Position numbers and translations under genes: made by a program. 64,000 nt of DNA, taken from Hypomyces perniciosus (Eukaryota > Ascomycota > Sordariomycetes > Hypocreales > Hypocreaceae). The notes below the pieces were generated by a model, which was not told the origin of the DNA, searched no databases, and saw only the letters and a list, made by a program, of their open reading frames with translations. This document shows positions 11,801-22,080 of the stretch, one piece after another (the stretch's first letter is position 1; each line of letters begins with the position of its first letter). The stretch is taken from NCBI GenBank assembly GCA_008477525.1, contig SPDT01000008.1:62001-126000 (forward strand), in the 5' to 3' direction.

Positions 11801-13407
11801 AATAAATATAAAAATATTCACTTATATATTTTGATAATTTATTGCAATTAACTATATAATTCCAGTTAAAATTATTTCTAACTAAAGATTAACTTTTACA
11901 TTTAAATTCTAGCAAATATTTATAAATTAATTAAATATAAATTATAAATTTAATACTATATATGAATTATAGATAAATAATTAAATAAAATATACTATTT
12001 AAATTATTAAAGTTTACTTAAAAAGTTATATTCACTTTAATTAAAATAATTAAATAGAAAAGCTATTAATTTTATAAATATCTTATAATAGCAATATTTT
12101 AAAGTTAACTAGACTTAGCCCTATATATATTAATGATAGCTTTACACTAAATATATATAAAGCATTAAAAAAAGGCTTATATATTAATAAAGTATGAATT
12201 AAAGCTAAAAATATAAAGCAGTTATATAAAGAAATATAAATATACTTTTACTTTATATAAAAAAGAATATTCTAATAAATATAAATTAAAAGGATTAATC
12301 TTTAAAAAGGGAAATATAGTTTACTTATATTATTATTCGCTAAAAGAAAACTGCAAATATTAAAATAATACAACTAAGCAATAAATTAAATTTTAAAAAA
12401 CTTAAACCTTACTTAATTAAAAAGGTTATTTTAAAAGTTATTTATAAACTTATACTACTAAACAATATTTAAATTTACTTTATATTTTATATTTTATTAC
12501 TTAAAACGCATTATAAAATAAATAAAAAAATACATTAATTATCAACTTCATTAAAGTTCTAGTAATTAAAAAGAAATATAAAATTAAAAAAATTAAACCT
12601 ATAAAAATAAAAGATACTAAACATTAATATATAGTAAAATAAAAAAACTAGAAAGAAAAATATAACTTTTAGGAATTTAAAGAATACTTTAAATACTTTT
12701 AAATAACTTTATAGTAATTCCATTAAAATCTAAGCCTTTTAATAAAAGGTTTAATAAAGCATTAAAAGTAAAAAGATTAATACCTTAAAAGTCTTAAACC
12801 TTTAAAAGAACTTTTAATTCCTATTACTTTAAATCTTCCAGTTTATTTAAAGATTCTAACCTATATTTAACTATCTCTTTACCTTTAGTCTACAGCTATT
12901 ATTTCTAATAATAAAAATACTTTAAATAATCGAAAGCCTTATCTATTTCCGCCTAAGCCTTGCAAAAGGCTTTATAATAAAGCAATAAAAGTTTTCTGTT
13001 AATTCTTTAATAAAGTTAAAATATTACAATTTAGAAATAATATTTAGTATTAAAAAATAGTCTTAGCTATAATATTAAAGAAAAACTTTAAGGAAATATA
13101 TAAAAGCTTAACGCAACCCCTATACTATTATATAAATAACTAATATAAATGCATTTACTGTATTTTAAAGAGCGATTACTTATATAATACTTTAAGCTGC
13201 AAGAGAGATAATGAAAATAAAGTATAATATTAAAACTATTAATATTAATTAAGTCTATAAGTTTATAATAATAAAAAGTCGATTTAGTATAAATAAGCTA
13301 TAAATTATTAAATACAATAAATAGTTAAGAAAAACAGATATTATATATAAAAAAGGGGAAAGGATTAAATAAATCTTAAAGATAAGATTAATAGGAGGGG
13401 GAAATTA
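5830..13407 (+). pseudogene. RIP-degraded gypsy gag-pol
   Basis: Read through the stops, about 6250-6700 resembles Ty3 gag, and 6943-6987 gives a CCHC-type knuckle seen as YYNCNKLGYFLKDYK. About 10030-10750 is clear reverse transcriptase: it contains GYIQPSLLKVGYLV, QLNKATIKDKTLLPL, LNLKGAYNLI and VIYLNNILSF (10399-10428), where the YLDD catalytic Asp-Asp has become Asn-Asn. Integrase-like sequence follows at about 11480-12100. About 12550-12720 resembles a chromodomain (QYIVKQKN, then a region ending in FHQN). Every domain has stops, so the gene is inactive. A solo LTR interrupts it at 8202-8781. Confidence 0.8.
8202..8781 (-). mobile_element. 580-bp solo LTR (family A), minus orientation, target duplication TATAT
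   Basis: On the minus strand it runs from TGTTAAAATAACA to CTTTTTAACA and is bracketed by TATAT at 8197-8201 and 8782-8786. It has the same length as the copy at 2075-2654 and most of the same sequence, with scattered transitions. It interrupts the gypsy gag-pol remnant. The 65-codon open frame at 8379-8576 is the counterpart of the one in the first copy and is probably not a gene. Confidence 0.9.
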
Positions 13408-13814
13408 TATTATAACCTGATTATATTAAAGACTAGGTTATAGGGATATAAGAGAATATCAATTATATTAACTAATAATTAAAAAGTAATTACCGCGCTA
13501 TAAGTAATCACTTAAACGCTTACTACACTAAAATATATAATCACTTACTTAATTACTGCACTATTGCAGTAATTGCAGTAACGTTTACTAGAACATTAAT
13601 AATTGCATATAGATCTCTTTTATATATCTATAACTGGCTTATTATTTATTTAGTATAATTACTTCAATAGTCATTAATAAATTACATTCACTAGAACCAC
13701 CTATTCTATAGAATTATAACTATATTACCCTATTAGTATTTATCTTTAACCTCTCTGTTAATATAAACCCACAAGCCTTGGTTTATCCCTTGAGAATTAA
13801 CCCGGATCATTACA
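13408..13814 (+). mobile_element. Gypsy 3' LTR, about 407 bp
   Basis: It follows the polypurine tract AGGAGGGGGAAA (about 13393-13404). It starts TATTATAACCTG (TG changed to TA) and ends CCCGGATCATTACA. Its last 65 bp match the remnant 5' LTR. The start base is inferred and may be off by a few bases. A short open frame (13778-13966) crosses the LTR end and is not considered a gene. Confidence 0.7.
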
Positions 13815-14279
13815 CAGCGCTGCTCAGGGAAGCGGTTAGATCGGTAGGGGATACGTTTAAGAGAGTCGCGTTAAAGATAATAGCATTTACTACTTGGAAG
13901 GAAAGAGATATATTCTCAAAGGAAAATCACCGAGGAGAAGTTAGTGACCATTGTACGAGGACCTGATTCGTTATAAGCTGCCGCCAAGGGCTCTTATAGG
14001 TCCGAAATCGTTCTCAGTAAGATTTAAAGTAAAGAATAAAGTTTACCTTTCTGCTATTAACTAAGTGTTCTGATAATTAAGTAAAATAAAAATATCGCTT
14101 ATAATATATTTATTAAAAATATAATATTTTTTAAATATAAAGGGGAAAACTATCTTTTACTTTAAAATTAAAAGGGTTAATTCCTCTATACTTTATAAAA
14201 GTATTGCCTACTTAGCGGCAGTAAGGTTTAATTATCTCTAGTTTACTTAAAGTTTAATAGCATTTACTATTTTTCTTTA
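13815..14279. other. Flank without recognised gene
   Basis: Positions 13815-14010 are balanced in composition and un-RIPed. 14011-14279 is AT-rich and RIP-like. I see no coding pattern, RNA gene or repeat that I can name. Confidence 0.5.
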
Positions 14280-14407
14280 AATACTTAACGGGGGTATAGG
14301 AGTATTATTAAGCTTGTTTTTCTTAATAGCAAGTTAAGAGGTCATAGTTTTTTATAAATCGGCATTTAAAAGGTGGTGTACCTGTAGGTGTAGGAGGGAA
14401 GCTTGGT
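14280..14407 (-). mobile_element. RIPed fragment of the 5' end of the Tad1-type LINE
   Basis: Positions 14370-14407 (GTACCTGTAGGTGTAGGAGG followed by GAAGCT) closely match 30541-30567, the 5' tip of the intact LINE. Adjacent bases also align, with transitions (for example TTTCTTAATAGCAAGTTAAG against TTTCTTGGTAGCTAGTCAAG). It is therefore an old, 5'-terminal relict of the same or a close family in the same orientation. 14408-14686 holds nothing I recognise. Confidence 0.55.
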
Positions 14408-14686
14408 GATGCTTTATAGTATATATATATTAAGTATATTTCTATTTTATGTAGTTAGTACTACAGGTTTTGTAGTTAACTGTCCTCCTATACCATAACT
14501 ATATCAATAGTAAAAGAGATAAAATAAATGACTGGCCAAAGTATATAATAACAATATCCTTAAAAGGAAAACAATATCGTAAGTGAAAAAAGCCCTGTAA
14601 AGGGGAATATGAGAAATGGATTGGGCATAGGAAAGTGGTTGACCTTTAAACCCCTTGAGTAGGTCTAATATCCTGTTCCTAATACT

Positions 14687-17002
14687 TTATTTCCCTTTCT
14701 TATAAGGATTCTGGACCTGGTCTGTTGTTGAGGCTGTGCAGCATTGGTTATCAATTCTCTTGCCACTGCCATCATAAAGGCAGTTATCAGCGCCAAAATA
14801 AACATCTCCATAGTTAGAAGGGAACTCGGCATTCAACTTGCAACCCGGGGTAACAGTTTTATCATTCTTGTCGTTACCATTGAACTGCGCATAAATCGTT
14901 GCTGTACTTGTAGGCGAGTTCTGATAGACCACATCTGTTTCGCCCAATAGGTCAGTCTTTTCTTTATCTTACCATAGTGGAATAGTGTGAACTTACTATA
15001 TGTGTTGGGGTGACAACGAGGCGAACCGTTAATGCTGATGCATCCTGCGTTGACGTGCTGCATACATTTATTAACACGAGAGGGCTCGGCCAAAAAAGAA
15101 AAACAAGGGGGGAGTAAAGGAATAGGCGAAGAGATCAAGGTAAAGCAATAAGAGACAGCATAATAGAGAACTTACAATGTTCGTAGACCGGGGAGGACCA
15201 CATGGCCAGTAGCTCCCACCTGGGGAGGTAGTGCTAATCGTCCTGATGGTCTGCGCTACATCATTACAGATAGGAAGATTGAAGAATCCGGGAGATTGGA
15301 TCCCGTTCTGGAAGATGAAATCCCCCTCAGTCCCAGTCCCATCGATGTAGCGGGAAAGCTCGGGCATCTGGTAGCCGTTGCTATTGCCCGCCAGCTGCCA
15401 TCCCTGGTAGGAGCTGATGACAATGTCGCTAAGGCTCACATCGCCAAACTTGCCGCCGGAGAGCGTTCCAAACGTTCCTCCAGGTAGTTTCTGGAATTGC
15501 ATGGCTGAGTCTCCATACGTTGTGCTAATGCAGTCTTTAGCGCTACATGTTCGGGTAACATGGTTTGCATTCAAGACATAAAAGGTGTAACCGCCATAGC
15601 AGACGTGGGTCTGGGCTGCGGTGTCATCAGTCATGAAACCTTTCACGCTGCCCTGGGCAGTTGATGAGCATGGATCGGTAGTCATTCTTCATAGTTGCGT
15701 GTGTTAGCACTCCTAGCATTCCCACAGAGCGTTGGTAAATCCTCACAAGATAAATGGGTGAAGATTGCCTGGGGCCAGATTCCATGCGATCGGAATTAGT
15801 TTAGCGTACAGGATCTTCTGGGCCTCGGCCGTCATAGTTGACAAGTCAAGGCTATTCGGCACCGAAGCCATCATCCCGCTCTGGAGAAAATTTTTAAGAC
15901 GCGAGACGGAATCGTAATCGCCGGAGAAGAGCGCCGCAAGTGTGTCGCTCTCAACCTTTTGCCAGCTGTCGAGAAGGGAAGAAAGTGCTGATGATATGGT
16001 GTTTTGAGTGCCCAAGGCCGACTGCGCACTATCTTCGGTGTTAGCACAACACCAACTGTCCTCGGCTTTGAGGATTGACCATGGTTCCCTTACGCAGGGA
16101 GATTTTGCTTGGCAGCGGTAACTGCAAAGCTGACGGCACTATTGAACACATCCTTGTAGAATCCGCGGTAGTTATCGTCGGTGAAGATTTTAGCTTCCTT
16201 AATCACTGTTGCCCTTGTTAGACGACCCTGTGCTCCTTGTTCTACTTGATGGTAGGCTAAGTGGTTTTTGGTGACGAACCGACGTTCCATGAGAATGCTG
16301 AGCCGAGGCCAATGATGGCCGAGAAGAAGGTGAGCAGGTTTCCTATAAGTTCGTTTTCATTCGAGAGCTGAGGGGCAAATGTAGAAGCAAAGGTGCCAAG
16401 ATTGGGGGTCATGTCTGAGAGGGCGTCCTGCAGAGCAGTTCTCCGATGCTGGTGTATCTGTGGCCCAAGTCAGAGACGAATCAAGGATAGAAGCATGGTC
16501 TGAGCTGGGGGCGCAAGGGCCTACCTGATGAAGACTCGAGAAGGAATCCAGAATCAGCCATCTGTTTCGCGTAGTTTCAAGCATTAGCATAGACTGCCTT
16601 CCTTAAATTTGAATTCGATTCTTAGCCTCCAACTTACCCAGCTGGATGATTTGTCGAACCGCACTGCACAACTCCGGAGCACGGCTGGTTCCCGATATCC
16701 TTACAGTTCCACTGCTCCGGCCCGTGGAAGAAGTTGCTCACGCTCTCGGAGAATGTTAACGCCACATTACCCGGGGCCACAGCACCGTGATTCCACGAGA
16801 CCACGGCGGCCTGAAAGGCGTTGCTAGCATCCGCCGCCGCCCATCTTGTCGACGGATTTGCTGCTGCATTGGCAAGTGACGACTCGGCGCACTTAACCTT
16901 CGACCATGGCGTTGATCGGGGTTGGATATGAACTGGCGTTGCTAGGCTGAAGGGGGCAACCAACAACGCCACAAAAAGAGAGGATAGATGGTCGGACTTC
17001 AT
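14687..17002 (-). CDS. Secreted fungal protein, eight exons (DUF7872-like)
   Basis: The model is complement(join(14687..14934, 14997..15057, 15176..15686, 15747..16028, 16094..16205, 16280..16457, 16525..16561, 16638..17002)), 597 aa. All seven introns (60-118 nt) have GT donors and AG acceptors, phases match at every junction, and several have CTAAC branch sites. The start gives a signal peptide (MKSDHLSSLFVALLVAPFSLA). The N-terminal half carries FFHGPEQWNC, a Cys pair in PCSGVVQC and TNHPAGWLILDSFSSLHQ, then a hydrophobic stretch near 175-190. The C-terminal half is Cys-rich with a GGKFGDVSLSDI block. This order resembles a family of secreted fungal proteins known as DUF7872, whose function I do not know. 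Family assignment is from memory; the gene structure is firm. Confidence 0.85.
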
Positions 17003-17077
17003 TATGGATATTAATTGAATGTAAATGCAGTCGAGCATGCTCTGCACTTCAGGTTATTTATCTCGAGGACATAATGC

Positions 17078-17085
17078 TATATATA
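17078..17085 (-). promoter_or_regulatory. Putative TATA box of the secreted-protein gene
   Basis: TATATATA lies about 76 bp upstream of the start codon at 17002, with a GC-balanced leader between. Confidence 0.45.
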
Positions 17086-17301
17086 CAAAATCAAGGGAAT
17101 AATAAATGGCGGTATCCTCTCTATCAGGCTCCAGCACGTGGCTATAATGGGGATGCTCGTGGCATATCTCTGTCGTTTAATTGGTTTAAAATAAATATGG
17201 AATCCCGTCTTACGGTAGAAAAGCAAAATCCTCGTATCTTACTTACATAGAGTAGCTAGTTCATTTTTATAGTTAAACCCTCAAGTATTCGTTTTAGCAT
17301 A

Positions 17302-17644
17302 CAGTCTACCCCCTGAATTATTCCTTAGCGCTACTTTTCACGACCATAAGCAGCCAATAAAAAAACAGCAACAGATACATTATTAGGATACAATATCTAA
17401 TAGCAGTTAAGATAATTATCCAGTATAGCTTTATAAAGCTTTATTATTATATTATATTATATCTAGTTCCTCATTTATCTGTTATGATAGCATTAGGTTA
17501 TATATTATTTTATATCCTGTTATTGAAGCCTAATATATAGACCTGCTATACTACTTCGATTCTGTTAAGAAAGTACATTCTTTTAAGTGAAGCGGGGTAG
17601 TGTGGTAGAAGTCACGACCAAGGAATAATTCAGGGGGTAGACTA
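17302..17644. mobile_element. MITE 1 (Tc1/mariner-like), TA target duplication
   Basis: The 343-bp element has near-perfect terminal inverted repeats: CAGTCTACCCCCTGAATTAT on the left and its complement ending GGGGGTAGACTA on the right, about 25 bp with one mismatch. It is flanked by TA at 17300-17301 and 17645-17646. The interior is AT-rich and has no coding capacity, so it is a non-autonomous element. TA duplication and a CAGT-type end fit Tc1/mariner (inference). Confidence 0.8.
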
Positions 17645-17648
17645 TATA

Positions 17649-18098
17649 CACTCTACCCCCTGTATTATGAACTAGCGTATACTTGCAGTGGGGATATAGC
17701 AGGGATTATTAACTAATAAGAAATAATAGTGGGATTCTAACAGGGATAAAGGCAACTTTACTGGTACATAAAAAGTAATAGCAAGAATAGTATTAAATAA
17801 AGTGCTAGAAAGTCACTTTAATAGTATATATAACCACTTAATATAGCCTTAAGGACAGTAAATATTTCAGTATTATATACACCAACTTCAACAAATAGTT
17901 ATATATTATTATATAAGGCATTTCCAATAAAGCACTTCGAATAGTATATAGCTATCTATCTCTTTATTTAGGTAAATAAATATAGACTTGTGTTACGTGA
18001 TATAAAGGGGCAGCTAGTTGCCAACTGTTACAGAGATATATACCGCTACAATAAGTAGGTCCGGGTAGTCAAGTGTAGAACATTCAGGGTATAGACTA
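17649..18098. mobile_element. MITE 2, related to and abutting MITE 1
   Basis: The left end CACTCTACCCCCTGTATTAT and the right end (complement TAGTCTATACCCTGAATG) are diverged versions of the MITE 1 ends. It is flanked by TA at 17647-17648 and 18099-18100. At 450 bp it is longer than MITE 1. It begins two bases after the TA of MITE 1, so the two lie head to tail. It is non-coding. Confidence 0.65.
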
Positions 18099-18100
18099 TA

Positions 18101-18689
18101 CTTAGGTTATATTAATAATCATATTTAAGGTACGCAGTAGCTATTACTAACAGCAATAATAGTAGATATTTATATTAGACTTGTTGCTACCTATAAGCTC
18201 CACTTTCAATACTACAGATACCTTTATTGGTAAAAGCTTTCTGACTCGTAAGTGAAAGCTAAACATCGTGGGCAAATGCGCTTTTATAATTGGCTGCTAT
18301 TTATATATGGGCAAGTGCTTTAATATAGATACATACTCTAGCCTATATATATTTATAATGCTCTTAATATTTTATTGAAGCAGAAAATAATATATTTATT
18401 ATATAGGCTGCAGTTACTTTCCCCCCAAGTGTGGTTAGACTGCTTATTCTGTCCGGTAGTTAACATTTCCTCTCCCGTTATGCTCAATAACCGTCGATAT
18501 ATTTATTACGGAGAATAATATAGGGGTTCCGAAGCGATGATATTTCTTCTTTATGGAGTAAATAGATGCATATATTTGAACACTTTGAGGTCTCTGCCAC
18601 GACCTTCTGGCACAGGTTCGTTCTTACTCCTTGAGGCTGCATTGAATCTGTATTCCGTTCGGTAGTGTTGAAGTTTTCCTTAATTTATT
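18101..18689. other. Intergenic, no feature recognised
   Basis: The sequence is AT-rich to moderate in composition. I see no reading frame of note and no repeat I can delimit. Confidence 0.5.
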
Positions 18690-18941
18690 CTACTGTATGG
18701 CTTTGCAGTTTTCTCGCATTAGTACGTATTCTGAAATTATAGCAGCAACATGCTCTTCCTGTTCTGTGATTGCACATACAAAATAACGGTTAAATTGCAT
18801 GTGCCAGCTAACTTGGCCCGATCTGCGGGCGTTGAGTATAAAGTAAAGACTATGTCCTAGCCTTGACATTATACCTCTAGGAAGCACGTGGAACCAGGAT
18901 TCTGGGCATGGTCGAAACCCTGCTAAGTTAGTAATATCCAT
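18690..18941 (-). CDS. Orphan 83-codon ORF, doubtful
   Basis: An open frame of 83 codons runs from ATG at 18941 to a stop at 18690, starting MDITNLAGFRPCPESWFHVL. Its composition is protein-like, with no signal peptide and no motif that I recognise. It could be an exon fragment of a decayed gene or chance. It lies among MITEs with no other coding signal nearby. Confidence 0.2.
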   Translation of the reverse strand: MDITNLAGFRPCPESWFHVLPRGIMSRLGHSLYFILNARRSGQVSWHMQFNRYFVCAITEQEEHVAAIISEYVLMRENCKAIQ

Positions 18942-18990
18942 ACAGCAGCTAACTAACTAGTATATGTGTACTCCGTAGTCTGCCCCTAAA

Positions 18991-19381
18991 TTAGGGATTC
19001 ACTATTATTCCACACCCCAGTTTGACTATGCTACAACCCAAATATGACAGCCACTATCGCAAAGGACAACAGCAGCATATACTCTATATAGTATTTAACA
19101 TTTAAGAAACAATACAGCCTAAGAGGTGTTTGCTATATGCAATTCCTCTTAGTTTTCTTAATAATGCCGAAGAGTTGTACCACTGACTTGCAATAATGGA
19201 TTTAATAGAAATTAATTTAAGTGGGCTTGCGAAGCTGCGAAAGTTAATAAGTTACATGCACTTTACCTAGTGGTGCGTCGTGCAGGAGGTACATTGCATT
19301 TCTGTGCGTTTTGCATGTAAATGGCAAGTATCTTTGGGGTGCACCATAGCTAATTTGGGGGTGCGGAATAGTTAATCCCCT
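18991..19381. mobile_element. Probable third TIR element
   Basis: The left end TTAGGGATTCACTATTATTC (then CACACCCC) and the right end GGGGTGCGGAATAGTTAATC (then CCCTAA) are imperfect inverted repeats of about 28 bp, with one small gap. The roughly 390-bp interior is non-coding. No clear target duplication beyond TA/AT ambiguity is visible. Its outer bases loosely resemble those of MITEs 1 and 2. Confidence 0.45.
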
Positions 19382-19457
19382 AAATTATTCCCTAGTAGTA
19401 ACTTGTTACATGGATTAGCTTAGGACTTTGAGCTAATAGATAGGTATCGGATCTAGC

Positions 19458-19930
19458 TGTTGAGCGTAACCGTAATACGCGAGGAATCCTCTCAATTGAA
19501 GCTAACTAAAAACTAGGAAAATAGAGGGCGCCTAAGGCGGCGGATATTATAATATAGGGAATTGTTTTGTGGGTACAGGTTGTGGTTGGGTCATGTGAGA
19601 AAAGTGATAATAGCCGAATACGAGTAATGCGATAATAGGCTTAGACAAAGACATAAAATTGTTGGATAACGTGGATTGGTGGAAAAAGCACGAGGAAGAA
19701 AACACGAAGGAGATTACGATGTGGAACTCAAGGAGGATCTAAGAGGGTGGAGAAGAGGAATGCAACGCGTTCCAGATACACTATAAAATAGCTGGCGAGG
19801 AAACTATCAGAGATACGGAGGACAGTTGAACAGACATCACACGGAGGGACAAACAGAGCTGGAATTTAGGTGCCTTTTGACCCGGATAGTGAAATAAACG
19901 TACTAACTATACAATCCGCTATACGCGACA
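19458..19930 (+). mobile_element. Solo LTR-like repeat, 473 bp
   Basis: It begins TGTTGAGCGTAACCG and ends ATACGCGACA, giving imperfect TGT..ACA termini. Inside are a TATA box (TATAAAATA, 19782-19790) and, about 100 bp later, AATAAA (19893-19898), the order expected of U3-R-U5 on the plus strand. No 5-bp duplication is visible at the two flanks (CTAGC and AAAAT), and no retroviral coding sequence is attached. It is not RIPed. The LTR identity rests on structure only. Confidence 0.5.
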
Positions 19931-20467
19931 AAAATCTAAATTAAATGTATTACCTTAAGTCAAAAGAGGGTATGCTAAGAACTACTCTATACTGCTTTAA
20001 TAATCATAAATTAGAAAAGGATAAAGAATTGTAATAGAAAATCTAATACTAATATAGTTTAATAGTTTTCTAAATAGTAATAATCTCTTTAACTACTTGC
20101 TTTCCTATTACCTAGTCCTAATAATTCCTAACTATCTATACAATATATCTTTATTTAAAGCAAAGTTTACTTATAAGGTGTTACTACTATATACATTTTT
20201 TTACCTTTGGTGGGATAATATAGGGTAATGGAGCGTTAAGGAATGACTTGGGGTAGATTATATTACCTACTTGCCTAAGTTCTACACGTGCTTATCTATA
20301 TATTCATTGTTTATAGTACTAGGGGAGGGAAGGAGCTCGAAAAGCTAATTGTTTTTTTACTTATAGAGTACTTTTTGGGGACAGAGAGTATATACAAATA
20401 GATAAAATCGCCCAAAAGTGAAAAACAAATATAAATAACTAAATATATTAATTCCTCGCCCCCTTAC
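19931..20467. other. Intergenic, no feature recognised
   Basis: AT-rich spacer between the LTR-like repeat and the broken gene. No convincing ORF or repeat. Confidence 0.5.
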
Positions 20468-22080
20468 AGGGAAGTACATGAACGTGCCTGGGAGACTAAG
20501 GGTTCTCTAAGCGAACACGACGGACCTCTTTATAGCGGCGATGAAAGAATTGTCCAACTAGAAAGTGGCCTGCTGAACTGGTTAAGTGATGTGCGGATAA
20601 TTGGTGAGAATCTCGATTGCTCGTCTCCAGTTAAGTAAGCTTCTGCAACCTATACTAACGATTATTACCAAACACTGGTTCAATTTGGACACCTTCAACT
20701 ATGGTTTGGATATATGGGAAGGCTAGGGAGGATGATGTTGACTTGTTCCAAGTGAAATCAGGGGACGACCCGAACGTCTTGACAGGACACGACATATTGC
20801 TAGGTGAGTTATGCTCGTCTTTTTCAGTCAGGAGAAGAGAGGCTAATTTAAGCGCGACATCCCAGATACCAGTGGGACCGGGATATACCTATCTCAATTC
20901 CTTTCCACGATGCCTGCCAAAAAATATTATGTGGATATTTTGGGGAAAATAAGCTCGACAAGGGAGAGCTCTACGAGACCCTAAAAGGCCTTGCTAAGTA
21001 TAAAGAATACGCCAATTCTCTGGATATCAATTACAAAGCTACCAAAGAATTTCATGAGCAGTACTGGGTGGTTGAAAGATGGTTCGAATACGTCGTATTT
21101 TGACCATGAGACATTCTGCAGACGTCAGGGTCTTATGCCCCCCTACCGACACCTTTTCCTAAAGAAATCGGAAGCGGAGACGCTGGTGAGCTGAGTAACA
21201 CCTCTTAGATGATGTGACTGGTGGAGGACATGCCATGGCCTTTTGACTTGCCGCAATCTACTGTCTCTGAAGCAGGCAGTATAATGGATTGGGTTTTAGG
21301 GTTCACAAAGAGCTATCCATCGCCAGCGATGCCACGTCCAAGGACAACTTACAAGATTCAAGGTTTAGCAAGTCTGTGGCAGATCCGAGAGGAACAGTGT
21401 CCTCAAGTCATTACCAAGTTCCTTGCCACAAAGACGAGAAAGGCTCATGTTCAAGAGCGCATACCTGCTTCACTCAAAATTGCTTCATCTGTTTAGTCGC
21501 CGAGTCTTATCCTCCCTGCACCAAAGAAGCCTAAAATTTCTGCTGTCGCGTTCAATCACAGTTACAGGGCTCTATCCTTTGCGGAGCTTGTCTTAGTAGT
21601 CTCTTGGACAGCAGATGAGGGCTTAGCTGGGGTCGATGTGCTGGAACCAGACGGTTTGGTAGGAGCAACAAATACTAGCGGATCCAATCTCAATCTCGGT
21701 AAATTTGATAGGGTCTCAATTCCCAGCGGTGGGTGGTTTATGGGTGTTATTATCATCAGCCGAGACGACAGTTGCGAACACAAGATAACAATATCCGCCG
21801 CCGGATGGTTGGACTTGAACTCCTATTTACAATATAGGATCCAATTCAAGTAGCAGTCATTGATGGTAACAAGCGCTCGCTATGCGTATCCGATGCCCAC
21901 TTTATTGTAGGGCTCAAGGCTTTTTGGTCGATTGATGGCATTATTTCTCAACTCGCCCTGCTCCAGCAACCGTCGACAAATGCGCACGGAGTTAAATCGA
22001 TATTCAACCGCAACAGCGCTTTTCATAACCTTCATGTCACAAAATATCTGAGGAAAAGAGATATCTCCACCTGATCTACG
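20468..22080 (+). pseudogene. Broken protein gene of unrecognised family
   Basis: Protein-like stretches appear in shifting plus-strand frames. The first ends in GDERIVQLESGLLNWLSDVR (about 20530-20630). A second lies at 20701-20803 (MVWIYGKAREDDVDLF..). A third, about 20868-21100, contains LSTMPAKKYYVDIL and, after a frame change near 20940, ETLKGLAKYKEYANSLDI and EFHEQYWVVERWFEYVV. Further stretches are 21221-21496 (STVSEAGSIMDWVLGF..) and 21535-21851 (VAFNHSYRALSFAELVL..SIPSGGWFMGVIIISRDD). An intron at about 20804-20867 (GTGAGT..CCCAG) could join two of them. I found no set of introns that joins them all, so I call it a decayed gene. I do not recognise the family. The base composition is normal and RIP is not the cause of decay. 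Confidence 0.45.

Larger units (their letters stand above)
5765..13814 (+). mobile_element. Ty3/gypsy retrotransposon with truncated 5' LTR, RIPed
   Basis: A 65-bp 3' remnant of the 5' LTR (5765-5829) matches the end of a 407-bp 3' LTR (13408-13814). Between them lie gag with a zinc knuckle, protease, reverse transcriptase, RNase H, integrase and a chromodomain-like tail in gypsy order on the plus strand. The element is interrupted by a solo LTR at 8202-8781. The start of its 5' LTR was displaced by the copia insertion and should lie left of the window. Confidence 0.85.

Noticed and set aside
13778..13966. 62-codon ORF after the gypsy LTR
   Set aside because: It starts inside the LTR end and runs into unrelated flank. 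No homology pattern or gene signals.
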